NCBI GenBank assembly: GCA_003157445.1
Contig: PMJN01000118.1
Coordinates: forward strand, 1 to 21,830
Origin: Micrococcales bacterium
GTDB taxonomy: Bacteria; Actinomycetota; Actinomycetes; Actinomycetales; Dermatophilaceae
DNA length: 21,830 nucleotides
Reading direction: 5' to 3'
Each line of letters starts with the position of its first letter. The stretch's first letter is position 1. This document shows positions 14,363 to 21,632 of this stretch, in pieces. The notes beneath the pieces are model-generated. The model was not told where the DNA came from. It did not search any database and saw nothing but the letters and a program-made list of their open reading frames with translations. The position numbers and the translations under genes are program-made.

Positions 14363-14435
14363 ACGTGCAAGACCTGCCAGACGGTATGCCGCGGCGCACG
14401 CCGCAGGTGCGTCCACCCCGCGCAAGAGGTGGCAG

Positions 14436-15791
14436 GTGAACGACACGAGCGCCATACAGCCGGGCCTCTTCGACTCCGACGACGGTGCCCTCAGCCTGGA
14501 GACGAAGGGGCACAGTGCCGAGGAGCTGTTCCGCCTGGGAGTCACCGCAGCAGGCTGCGGTGACGAGCGCAAGGCCGAGCACTGGTTCCAGGCTGCTGCC
14601 CGGGGCGGGCACACCCGGGCCATGGAGAGCCTTGCTGCGATCGCCCTGCGACACGACGATCCGGCCTCAGCCGAGCGGTGGTACCGGCAGGCTGTCGAGC
14701 TGGGTGACTTCGAGCTGGCCTACAGCTTCGCCCTGGTTCTGCATGACCAGGGACAGTCGGAGCAGGCCGTCCGTGCCCTGTGGCGTGGCGCAACGGGACA
14801 GGACCCGCGAGCGATGGTGCTGCTGGGCGAGCTGGCGCTTCGGACCCAGGAGTCCGAGCAGGCTGAGTACTGGCACCGGGCCGGCGCCGCCTTGGATCAC
14901 GGCCCGGCGTTGTACGCCCTGAGCCTGACCCTGGCAGAGCGCGCCGACTACGCCGGCGCGGAGGAGGCGATGGCCAGGGCTGCCGGAGCCGGCGAGACGC
15001 GAGCGATGGGCACCGTCGGCGCTCTCGCCGAGGCGCGCGGACAGTCGAAGGAAGCCCTGGGCTGGTATGAGCGGGGCGCAGCCGGCGGCGACCAGGAATC
15101 CAGTGACGGGCTGCGACGGCTCGGAGGATCTGGCGGGGTGACGTCGGTGCGTGGGAGTCAGACCACCTCGACAGGTTCGTCCGACCCTGACCTGTTCGCC
15201 GCGTTCGGCACCGGGAACCGCCTGGCCGTGGCCATGGCTCTCGGGAGCGGGGCTCCCGTCGACGCCCGCGGACAGCAGGGCCTCACCGTGTGTTTCCTGG
15301 CGGCGTCGTGGGGCAGAGCCGAGATCCTGCCTCTGCTCATCGAGGGCGGGGCGGATCTCGAGGCCCCCGACGAATGTGGCAACACCCCCCTGATGGCGGC
15401 TGTCATCGGCGGGGACCAGAACGCGCAGGTCGTTGACCTGCTGCTGCGAGCCGGCGCAGACCCGATGCACCCCAACCTGGCAGGTGCCACGCCGGCCCTG
15501 CTGGCGACGACGCTGTCCGCCACAGTCAGACAGATGTTCCCCACCGACCCCAACCCGCTGGGCCTGCCAAGTCTGGAGAACCTGGACAGCACACCCCATG
15601 CCATACGCCTTTCGGTGGGCGGAGCCCCCCTGTTCATCGGGGGCGAGCAGATAGTCCGAAACGGGAAACGTGTGCGGATGTTGTACGAGCAAGGCCTGAG
15701 CCAGACCGTCGGCGGCCAGCCGCTGTCGGATCCGGTCAAGGCCCACATTCGCTGCTACCTGGTGGCCGGGGGCAGCCTGGTCGAGCCATAG
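14436..15791 (+). CDS. Sel1-repeat plus ankyrin fusion protein
   Basis: 451 residues from GTG 14436 with AAGAGGTGG just upstream. Residues about 25-230 are Sel1 repeats (EHWFQAAARGGHTRAMESLA, ERWYRQAVELGDFELAYSFA, EYWHRAGAALDHGPALYALS, LGWYERGAAGGDQES). A Ser/Thr linker (TSVRGSQTTSTGSSDPD) follows, then ankyrin repeats (LLIEGGADLEAPDECGNTPL, LLLRAGADPMHPNLAGATPA) and a conserved C-terminal region (PLGLPSLENLDSTPHAIRLS). It is the intact paralogue of the two genes at 1352-2860; here Ser (TCG) stands where that copy has TGA. It lacks one N-terminal Sel1 repeat of that copy. The gap to the SseB gene is 73 bases. Likely cytoplasmic, binding other proteins; immunity or accessory role inferred from context only. 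Confidence 0.85.
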   Translation: MNDTSAIQPGLFDSDDGALSLETKGHSAEELFRLGVTAAGCGDERKAEHWFQAAARGGHTRAMESLAAIALRHDDPASAERWYRQAVELGDFELAYSFALVLHDQGQSEQAVRALWRGATGQDPRAMVLLGELALRTQESEQAEYWHRAGAALDHGPALYALSLTLAERADYAGAEEAMARAAGAGETRAMGTVGALAEARGQSKEALGWYERGAAGGDQESSDGLRRLGGSGGVTSVRGSQTTSTGSSDPDLFAAFGTGNRLAVAMALGSGAPVDARGQQGLTVCFLAASWGRAEILPLLIEGGADLEAPDECGNTPLMAAVIGGDQNAQVVDLLLRAGADPMHPNLAGATPALLATTLSATVRQMFPTDPNPLGLPSLENLDSTPHAIRLSVGGAPLFIGGEQIVRNGKRVRMLYEQGLSQTVGGQPLSDPVKAHIRCYLVAGGSLVEP

Positions 15792-15832
15792 CGCCGAGGA
15801 AGCCCGACTCCGCTGGATTCGTACCGGCCTGC

Positions 15833-15980
15833 GAGTCAGATGGTGACACGGTCGTGGACCTCGTCCGTGACGGTGTTCGGATGATGCTGCCCGATGTCCC
15901 AGCACCTGTCGCGGTCATTCGACAGGTGCTGGGTGAACGCTGAGACAGGTTCGGTGTACGTGGGGCCTGGTTGCGGGTGA
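15833..15980 (+). pseudogene. Middle fragment of an immunity-like gene relative
   Basis: Reads ESDGDTVVDLVRDGVRMMLP, DVPAPVAVIR, then shifts frame and resumes VNAETGSVYVGPGCG before a TGA at 15978. This parallels SDGDSVVSLVDDGAQEILPQ, TPAPMAVMRR and VSAETGSAYVGVGC of the gene at 12872. The frame change sits in the right arm of an inverted repeat (15898-15933). No start or remaining domain is present. Confidence 0.7.
15898..15933. repeat. Perfect 14-bp inverted repeat at a second frameshift
   Basis: CCCAGCACCTGTCG (15898-15911), eight bases, CGACAGGTGCTGGG (15920-15933). The left arm encodes the conserved VPAPVA; the right arm replaces what should encode roughly RGRV before NAETG and causes the frame change. 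No T-run follows it. Confidence 0.9.
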
Positions 15981-16469
15981 GTTAGCCCGTCCAGTTATCG
16001 CGGTAAACGGGCGTCTGGTCAGCGATCCGCTTGCGGTCCAGCGCGGGACTGACGTTCGGCGACAGAATCGTGGCGCAGACGCGTTAGTCAAGTTACGGCC
16101 TCGAGACGGCGGCCAGATGGCACGGATGCTGCGGGACAGCTCCTGGAGTAGGTCCGAGATCGAGGCGTGGGCCCCTGGAAGCCGCTCGTGGACCGCGCCT
16201 ACCTCGGCTGTCAACAGCGCATCGGCAGCCGCTCAGGTTGCTTGGTCATCAGATCCCGTGGCTGATTCGAGCAATGCGATCAAAGCCCAGACCAGCCACG
16301 GGTGGGGTGCTTGTTCTGGACCGCTGTGGTTCCCGGATGCCCTGGTGTCGGCCGTTAGGCCAGCCGCGACCGGCCCGCCAGGCACTCTTCGGGCCGTCGA
16401 CGTGTTCCTAGCCGAGGTTGCGCTGGCATGGCAGGCCCGGCGCTCGACGAATGAGACTCAAAGACCGAC
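15981..16469. other. Stretch with no convincing gene
   Basis: On the - strand about 16090-16235 reads ADALLTAEVGAVHERLPGAH then ISDLLQELSRSIRAIW, a helical peptide that could be a scrap of a WXG100-like or other small T7SS gene, but it has no good start or end. Nothing else is supportable. Confidence 0.25.
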
Positions 16470-16516
16470 GAGCTGACAGTCCGTCCCGCATCGCTAATGG
16501 CACGCTTAATGGCACG
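16470..16516 (+). repeat. Attachment-flank direct repeat, copy 3
   Basis: GAGCTGACAGTCCGTCCCGC at 16470, then two tandem copies of TAATGGCACG (starting 16495 and 16507, 12 bases apart). Closely similar to 2989-3021 and 3695-3742. Short direct repeats set to one side of a tRNA-derived core are the usual look of arm-type sites for a tyrosine recombinase. Confidence 0.7.
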
Positions 16517-16599
16517 AGTGCTGAATTCTGACGCCGACAAGTCCGGACCCAAATGGGGGAGTTGCGCCCAATCCGTATGTATGGCAACGCTTTTCATGC

Positions 16600-16644
16600 G
16601 TGGAGCGGGTGACGGGAATCGAACCCGCACTGTCAGCTTGGGAA
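16600..16644 (-). repeat. att-like site: 3' half of tRNA-Gly(CCC), copy 2
   Basis: 45 bp identical to 3825-3869, again running from the anticodon loop to CCA on the - strand, with no tRNA 5' half beyond it. It marks the boundary between island sequence on the left and the paa region on the right. Confidence 0.85.
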
Positions 16645-17087
16645 GAGTTCTTATCCCCCCGTGTTTCCATGTCCTGCAACGCTATTGGCGGCCTCAGCTA
16701 GCCCCTAGTGACCCCTGCCGGCCTGGTCTCGTGGTCTGTGTGTGGCCCGGTTCTTTCGCATCGCGTGCTGAGAACCGTGCGCTGGCCGGAGCTGCTTGGC
16801 CGAGGATGCCGCGACCCAACCGAGTGTCCCACTACCAAGGATGTGAGACGGGCACTCTCTCCGTTTGACACCTGCTGTCCCGGTGAATCATGCGGGTGGG
16901 GCATAGGTGGAAACGTTCCGTTCAGCTTCTGCCTGAAGACCGCTTGCCCGCGAGACCACCCGCAGGGGTTCGTCGTACGGGACACTCAAAGGCGCCTGGT
17001 CTGCTAGGTAGATGATCCGCAGCGATCACCGTGTCCGAAGGATGTTGGAGAGCGTTGGAGTGCCGGGCGCGTCTTCGGACTTTGATT
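16645..17087. other. Non-coding stretch before the paa operon, with a possible small element
   Basis: No gene is convincing. GAGTGTCCC (16822-16830) and GGGACACTC (16979-16987) are inverted repeats bounding 166 bp; they could be ends of a small non-autonomous element or relic insertion sequence, or chance. No flanking target duplication was made out. Confidence 0.3.
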
Positions 17088-17101
17088 GAACGTTCGGTCA
17101 G
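17088..17101 (+). promoter_or_regulatory. PaaR-type operator before paaJ
   Basis: GAACGTTCGGTCAG, identical except for one base to GAACGATCGGTCAG before paaZ. It lies 94 bases upstream of the paaJ start. The left half (ATTG) is a poorer palindrome half than at 19337. Likely bound by the TetR-type regulator encoded at 21633. Confidence 0.65.
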
Positions 17102-17195
17102 GAAGGATTGCCCTGCTTGGCCTACGGTGGACAGCGGCGAGCCCGTCGTCACTGATGACACGTGTTGATGGCGTGTGGGAAGCCGAGCAGACAGC

Positions 17196-18392
17196 ATGGT
17201 TGAAGCATTTCTGGTGGGCGGGGTGCGGACCCCGGTCGGACGTTACGGCGGCGCTCTCTCGAGTGTGCGCCCGGATGATCTTGCGGCTTTGGTCCTGAAG
17301 GAGTCGGCTCTCCGTGCCGGCATTGACCCTTCCTCCATCGACGAGGTCATCCTGGGCAATGCCAACGGTGCGGGCGAGGAGAACCGCAACGTCGCCCGCA
17401 TGGCCATCCTCCTGGCCGGCCTGCCGGACTCCATCCCGGGCATCACCGTCAACAGGCTTTGCGCCTCCGGTCTTTCCGCCATCATCATGGCTTCGCACAT
17501 GATCAAGTCCGGCGCGGCAGACATCGTCGTGGCTGGCGGGGTGGAGTCCATGAGCCGCGCGCCGTGGGCCCAGGAGAAACCCCAGGCGGCTTTCGCCAAG
17601 CCCGGCGAGATCTTCGACACCTCCATCGGCTGGCGCTTCGTCAACCCGATCTTCCAGGCACAGGAGAAGACCACCTTCTCCATGTCGCAGACGGCGGAGG
17701 AAGTCGCCGTCCTGGACGGCATCAGCCGCGAGGACGCCGATGCCTTCGCCGTCCGCTCCCATGAACGCGCCCTTGCCGCCATTGAGGGCGGCCGGTTCAA
17801 GGATGAGATCGTCCCCGTGCCAACCAGACAGGGGAAGAAGGATGTCCTGGTGGACACGGACGAAGGTCCCCGTTCGGGCACGACGCTGGAGGTTCTGTCT
17901 GGTCTGCGTCCGGTCGTGAAGCCCGGCGGTATCGTCACGGCCGGCAATGCCTCATCCCTGAACGATGGTGCGTCCGCGATCGTCGTGGCTTCAGAGGCCG
18001 CTGTCGCGAAGTTCGGTCTCTTACCGCGTGCCCGGATTGTGGACGGCGCCTCGGCGGGCCTGCCGCCGCAGATCATGGGCTTGGGGCCGGTTCCGGCGAC
18101 GCAGAAGGTGCTGGCGCGGACCGGCCTGAGCATCGCCGACATCGGTGCGGTCGAGCTCAACGAAGCATTCGCCACCCAGTCGCTGGCCTGCATGAGTCGC
18201 CTCGGCCTGGACCCGGAGATCGTCAACAACGACGGCGGCGCCATCGCCCTCGGTCATCCGCTGGGCTCCTCCGGCTCCCGCATCGCCATCACCCTGCTGG
18301 GCCGGATGGAACGGGAGGGCGCCAAGAGAGGCCTTGTCACAATGTGTGTGGGCGTCGGTCAGGGCACCGCGATGTTGATCGAGGCCATGTGA
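17196..18392 (+). CDS. paaJ: 3-oxoadipyl-CoA / 3-oxo-5,6-dehydrosuberyl-CoA thiolase
   Basis: 398 residues from ATG 17196 (MVEAFLVGGVRTPVGRYGGA), the place where PaaJ/PcaF proteins start; the upstream GTG 17175 only adds a non-conserved leader. Catalytic residues are present: Cys89 (NRLCASGLSA, acyl acceptor), His354 (GGAIALGHPLG) and Cys384 (CVGVGQG). GGVESMSRAPW is also typical. Thiolases of this group cleave 3-oxo acyl-CoA at the last step of phenylacetate breakdown to acetyl-CoA and succinyl-CoA; they are cytoplasmic tetramers. paaH follows, with stop and a possible alternative start overlapping. paaZ is next in the pathway and shares the operator. A pcaF role in the beta-ketoadipate pathway is possible, but the neighbours favour paaJ. 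Confidence 0.92.
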   Translation: MVEAFLVGGVRTPVGRYGGALSSVRPDDLAALVLKESALRAGIDPSSIDEVILGNANGAGEENRNVARMAILLAGLPDSIPGITVNRLCASGLSAIIMASHMIKSGAADIVVAGGVESMSRAPWAQEKPQAAFAKPGEIFDTSIGWRFVNPIFQAQEKTTFSMSQTAEEVAVLDGISREDADAFAVRSHERALAAIEGGRFKDEIVPVPTRQGKKDVLVDTDEGPRSGTTLEVLSGLRPVVKPGGIVTAGNASSLNDGASAIVVASEAAVAKFGLLPRARIVDGASAGLPPQIMGLGPVPATQKVLARTGLSIADIGAVELNEAFATQSLACMSRLGLDPEIVNNDGGAIALGHPLGSSGSRIAITLLGRMEREGAKRGLVTMCVGVGQGTAMLIEAM

Positions 18393-18436
18393 TGCCCGCA
18401 GAGCCTGAAGTCATCCCCGGACAGGAGAACGACAAG

Positions 18437-19300
18437 ATGAGTACCCACGCAGGCGTTCCCAGTCGTGTCGGCGTTCTGGGCGGCGGTCGTATGGGGGCCG
18501 GTATTGCGCACGGGTTCGTCCTGGCGGGGGCCACCGTTGTCGTGGTTGAGCGGGACGAGACGTCAGCCGGAGCGGCCAGGGAACGGGTCGAGAGCTCGCT
18601 TGCCAAATCCGTGGAACGCGGCGGGTTCGACGCAGACCTGGACGAGTTGAACGCGCGTCTCTTCGTCTCAACCGACTACGGGTCCTTCGCCGGCTGTGGC
18701 CTGGTGGTAGAAGCTGTGCCGGAGGATATGGAGCTGAAGATCGCTGCACTGACCTCTGTGGAAGCGCAGCTGGATGACAGCGCCTGGCTGGCGAGCAACA
18801 CCTCGTCGCTGTCAGTCACCGTGTTGGCGCGGGTGCTGCGGCGGCCTGACCGTTTCTGCGGGCTCCACTTCTTCAATCCGGTTCCTGCCTCCCTGCTGGT
18901 CGAGGTGGTACTCGCGAAGAGCACCTCCGCCGAGCTGGCCGGACGTGCCCGCCAGTGGGTGGAGGCGTTGGGCAAGACACCGGTGGTCGTCAATGACGCC
19001 CCCGGTTTTGCATCTTCTCGGCTGGGTGTCGTCATCGCACTGGAAGCTATCCGCATGGTGGAGGAGGGCGTGGCCTCTGCGGAGGACATCGACGCCGCCA
19101 TGGTCCTGGGCTACAAGTTCCCCGTGGGCCCGCTCAGACTGACGGACATTGTGGGCCTGGATGTCAGGTTGGGGATTGCCGAGTACCTGCACTCCACCCT
19201 GGGGGAGCGGTTTGCCCCTCCTCAGCTCATGCGGACGATGGTGGCTCGCGGCGAGCTGGGCCGCAAATCAGGCAGGGGCTTCTATGACTGGAATAACTAG
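18437..19300 (+). CDS. paaH: 3-hydroxyadipyl-CoA dehydrogenase (3-hydroxyacyl-CoA dehydrogenase)
   Basis: 287 residues from ATG 18437, with AGGAG about 10 bases upstream. An in-frame ATG 18392 overlapping the paaJ stop is the alternative. The N-terminal Rossmann fold shows VGVLGGGRMGAGIAHGFVLA for NAD binding. Catalytic His144 in GLHFFNP and Glu156 (LLVEV) are present, with NDAPGFASSRL after them. The C-terminal dimer domain ends RKSGRGFYDW. The enzyme oxidises the 3-hydroxy intermediate to the 3-oxo substrate of PaaJ. The close spacing (44 bases) implies one mRNA with paaJ. Family members acting on hydroxybutyryl-CoA look alike; the context decides for paaH. Confidence 0.88.
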   Translation: MSTHAGVPSRVGVLGGGRMGAGIAHGFVLAGATVVVVERDETSAGAARERVESSLAKSVERGGFDADLDELNARLFVSTDYGSFAGCGLVVEAVPEDMELKIAALTSVEAQLDDSAWLASNTSSLSVTVLARVLRRPDRFCGLHFFNPVPASLLVEVVLAKSTSAELAGRARQWVEALGKTPVVVNDAPGFASSRLGVVIALEAIRMVEEGVASAEDIDAAMVLGYKFPVGPLRLTDIVGLDVRLGIAEYLHSTLGERFAPPQLMRTMVARGELGRKSGRGFYDWNN

Positions 19301-19339
19301 GCCTCTGCGGGTCTTGGGCTAGTAACCCAGGTAAATACC

Positions 19340-19353
19340 GAACGATCGGTCAG
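19340..19353 (+). promoter_or_regulatory. PaaR-type operator before paaZ
   Basis: The near-palindrome ACCGAACGATCGGT (19337-19350) followed by CAG. Spacing ACCG-nn-CG-nn-CGGT fits the palindrome I recall for PaaR in Corynebacterium glutamicum. It lies about 86 bases upstream of the chosen paaZ start, in the only sizeable gap between paaH and paaZ. Confidence 0.75.
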
Positions 19354-19438
19354 ATAAACGGGCATCGATGGGCGACGCTCCGCTAGCGGGTCGGATCCGG
19401 CCCGGTTCATGGATCAATGTGAGAGGACCCCCCCGACG

Positions 19439-21526
19439 ATGACGTCTACCCTTGCCCCTGAAACCACTTCCGAGCTAGTCTCCAGCTTCGTCCGGGATCA
19501 ATGGTGGACGCCTGAGCTCAGCGCTGTGGCCGGCCATGCCACCGCGGTCCGCGACGCTAGTACCGGCGAGGTCCTCTTCCAGGTCTGCTCCGATGGGCTG
19601 GACCTGACCTCCGTTGTCGACTATGGACGAACCGTGGGCCAGCAGGAACTTGGCAAGCTGACGTTTCATCAGCGGGCACTGAAGCTCAAGGAGCTGGCCC
19701 AGTACCTCAACGGGCACCGCGAAGAACTCTACGAGCTCTCCTTCAGCACTGGAGCCACCAAGATCGACAATATGGTGGACATCGACGGCGGCATCGGTGT
19801 CCTTTTCACGTACAGCTCTAAGGGACGGCGCGAGCTGCCGAATGCCCAGATCGTTGTGGATGGTCCCACGGAGGTGCTGTCCAAGGATGGGTCCTTCATC
19901 GGGGAACACATCCACACCCGAATTCCCGGTGTGGCGGTGCAGATCAACGCCTTCAACTTCCCAGTCTGGGGGATGCTGGAGAAGTTTGCACCGGCTTTCA
20001 TCGCCGGCGTGCCCAGCATCGTGAAGCCGGCCACGCCCACGGGCTATGTGACCGCAGCCGTCGTGAAGCTGATCATCGAGTCCAACATCCTTCCGGCTGG
20101 TTCGCTACAGCTCATCTCGGGCTCGGCACGCACCCTCCTGGACGAGCTGGACTACCGGGACCTGGTCTCCTTCACAGGCTCTGCCTCCACGGCGTTCTTA
20201 CTGAAGTCCCACGACAACGTCGTCCACGGGGGCATTCGGTTCACGTCCGAGACGGACTCGCTTAACGCGGCCATTCTGGGGCCGGATGCCGTCCCTGGAA
20301 CGCCCGAGTTCGAAGGTTTCGTCAAGTCGCTCGTCACCGAGATGACCGTCAAGGCGGGTCAGAAGTGCACTAGCATCCGCCGCACCATTGTGCCCAGGGC
20401 CTGGGTCGATGACGTTGTCGCCTCAGCCAAGGCCCGCATCGAGCAGCGCGTCGTGATCGGCGATCCGCGGGCGGAGGGCGTCACCATGGGTGCTCTGGCC
20501 TCCCTGGAGCAGCTTGCTGACGTCCGCGCAGCTGTGGAGGCGATGGTCGATGGGGGCGGCGAGATTGCCTACGGTTCCCTGGATGCCCCGGTCGTCATCC
20601 GTGGGGACGGGTCCTCCGGCGTGGTCGAGTCCGGAGCCTTCATGTCTCCCTTGTTGCTGACCTGGGCGGATCCCGATGCGCCCGAGGTTCACTCGCTGGA
20701 GGCGTTTGGTCCCGTGTCCTCGGTCATCGGGTATGACGACGTCGCGGATGCCATCCGGCTCGCGGCGCTGGGCTCGGGATCCCTGGTGGCCACGGTGGCG
20801 ACCAACGATGCCGAGGTGGCTCGTGAGCTGGTGACGGGGATTGCCGCCCATCACGGCCGTGTTCTGGTGCTGAACCGCGAGGATGCCCGGACTTCAACGG
20901 GCCACGGGTCACCGGTGCCCCAACTTGTTCATGGTGGACCTGGACGTGCAGGCGGTGGGGAAGAGCTTGGGGGGATGCGCTCGGTGCTTCACCACATGCA
21001 GCGGACGGCTATCCAGGGCTCTCCGAACATGCTTACCGCCGTCACTGGTATCTGGCACACCGGCGCGGACCAGCATTTCGGGGAGCACCCCTTCCGCAAG
21101 CCTCTGGCCACGTTGAGAGTCGGCGATGCGGTCACCTCGGACCTGCGCCAGGTCACGCTTGCGGATATCACGGCTTTCGCGAACTCCACCGGGGACACCT
21201 TCTATGCGCACACCAACGAGGAAGCCGCGGCTGCTAACCCGTTCTTCCCCGGGATTGTGGCTCACGGTTACCTGCTGCTTTCCTGGGCGGCCGGATTGTT
21301 CGTCTCTCCGGAGCCGGGACCTGTGCTGGCCAACTACGGGCTGGAAACGGCCCGGTTCATCAAGCCAGTGGCAGCAGGGGACTCCATCCGGGTCACGTTG
21401 ACGGCCAAGAAGATCACTGCCCGTGAAACGGAAGAGCACGGTGAAGTGTGCTGGGACGCAGTGCTGCACAACCAGGACGACGAGATTGTGGCCACGTACG
21501 ACGTGCTGACACTGGTTGAGAAGTAA
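19439..21526 (+). CDS. paaZ: Bifunctional oxepin-CoA hydrolase / semialdehyde dehydrogenase
   Basis: 695 residues from ATG 19439 (MTSTLAPETTSELV), preferred over ATG 19409 because GAGAGGA lies upstream at workable distance. Residues about 1-520 are an aldehyde dehydrogenase with INAFNFPVWGMLEKFAPAF, catalytic Glu271 (TSETDSLN) and Cys310 (AGQKCTSIRR), the same 39-residue spacing as in E. coli PaaZ. GHGSPVPQLVHGGPGRAGGG closes the domain. Residues about 540-695 are a MaoC-like hydratase with Asp586 and His591 (GDTFYAH) and GIVAHGYLLLSWAAGLF. The hydratase opens the oxepin ring and the dehydrogenase oxidises the resulting aldehyde, giving the chain that PaaH and PaaJ shorten. Full length, no defects. 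Its own operator suggests a separate promoter. Confidence 0.95.
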   Translation: MTSTLAPETTSELVSSFVRDQWWTPELSAVAGHATAVRDASTGEVLFQVCSDGLDLTSVVDYGRTVGQQELGKLTFHQRALKLKELAQYLNGHREELYELSFSTGATKIDNMVDIDGGIGVLFTYSSKGRRELPNAQIVVDGPTEVLSKDGSFIGEHIHTRIPGVAVQINAFNFPVWGMLEKFAPAFIAGVPSIVKPATPTGYVTAAVVKLIIESNILPAGSLQLISGSARTLLDELDYRDLVSFTGSASTAFLLKSHDNVVHGGIRFTSETDSLNAAILGPDAVPGTPEFEGFVKSLVTEMTVKAGQKCTSIRRTIVPRAWVDDVVASAKARIEQRVVIGDPRAEGVTMGALASLEQLADVRAAVEAMVDGGGEIAYGSLDAPVVIRGDGSSGVVESGAFMSPLLLTWADPDAPEVHSLEAFGPVSSVIGYDDVADAIRLAALGSGSLVATVATNDAEVARELVTGIAAHHGRVLVLNREDARTSTGHGSPVPQLVHGGPGRAGGGEELGGMRSVLHHMQRTAIQGSPNMLTAVTGIWHTGADQHFGEHPFRKPLATLRVGDAVTSDLRQVTLADITAFANSTGDTFYAHTNEEAAAANPFFPGIVAHGYLLLSWAAGLFVSPEPGPVLANYGLETARFIKPVAAGDSIRVTLTAKKITARETEEHGEVCWDAVLHNQDDEIVATYDVLTLVEK

Positions 21527-21573
21527 CAAACCGGGGCAGGACCCTCGCTTGTTCGGTTAATCCTTCCTTGGGC

Positions 21574-21602
21574 TCTGCGGGCGCTGCGCGGTCTTCCGCA
21601 GA
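21574..21602. terminator. Possible hairpin between convergent paaZ and tetR genes
   Basis: TCTGCGG (21574-21580) and CCGCAGA (21596-21602) pair with a 15-base GC-rich loop. It lies between two convergent genes, where a bidirectional terminator is expected, but there is no T-run, so the call is weak. Confidence 0.3.
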
Positions 21603-21632
21603 TCGCGGACGGACGAGAAACCAGCGAGCCTT

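Noticed and set aside
14667..15905. 412-residue - strand ORF opposite Sel1-ankyrin
   Set aside because: Mirror of a strongly supported repeat protein; a like shadow appears opposite the first copy (1739-2668).
6425..15933. The perfect hairpins as ordinary terminators
   Set aside because: They lie inside (former) coding frames and lack T-runs; only the 6425 hairpin is placed where a terminator is conceivable.
16497..16868. + strand ORF with AGDGNRTRTVSLG
   Set aside because: Translation of the second tRNA-Gly fragment and non-coding flank; no protein character beyond it.
17243..18244. Long - strand ORF opposite paaJ
   Set aside because: Shadow of the thiolase frame, which has all catalytic residues.
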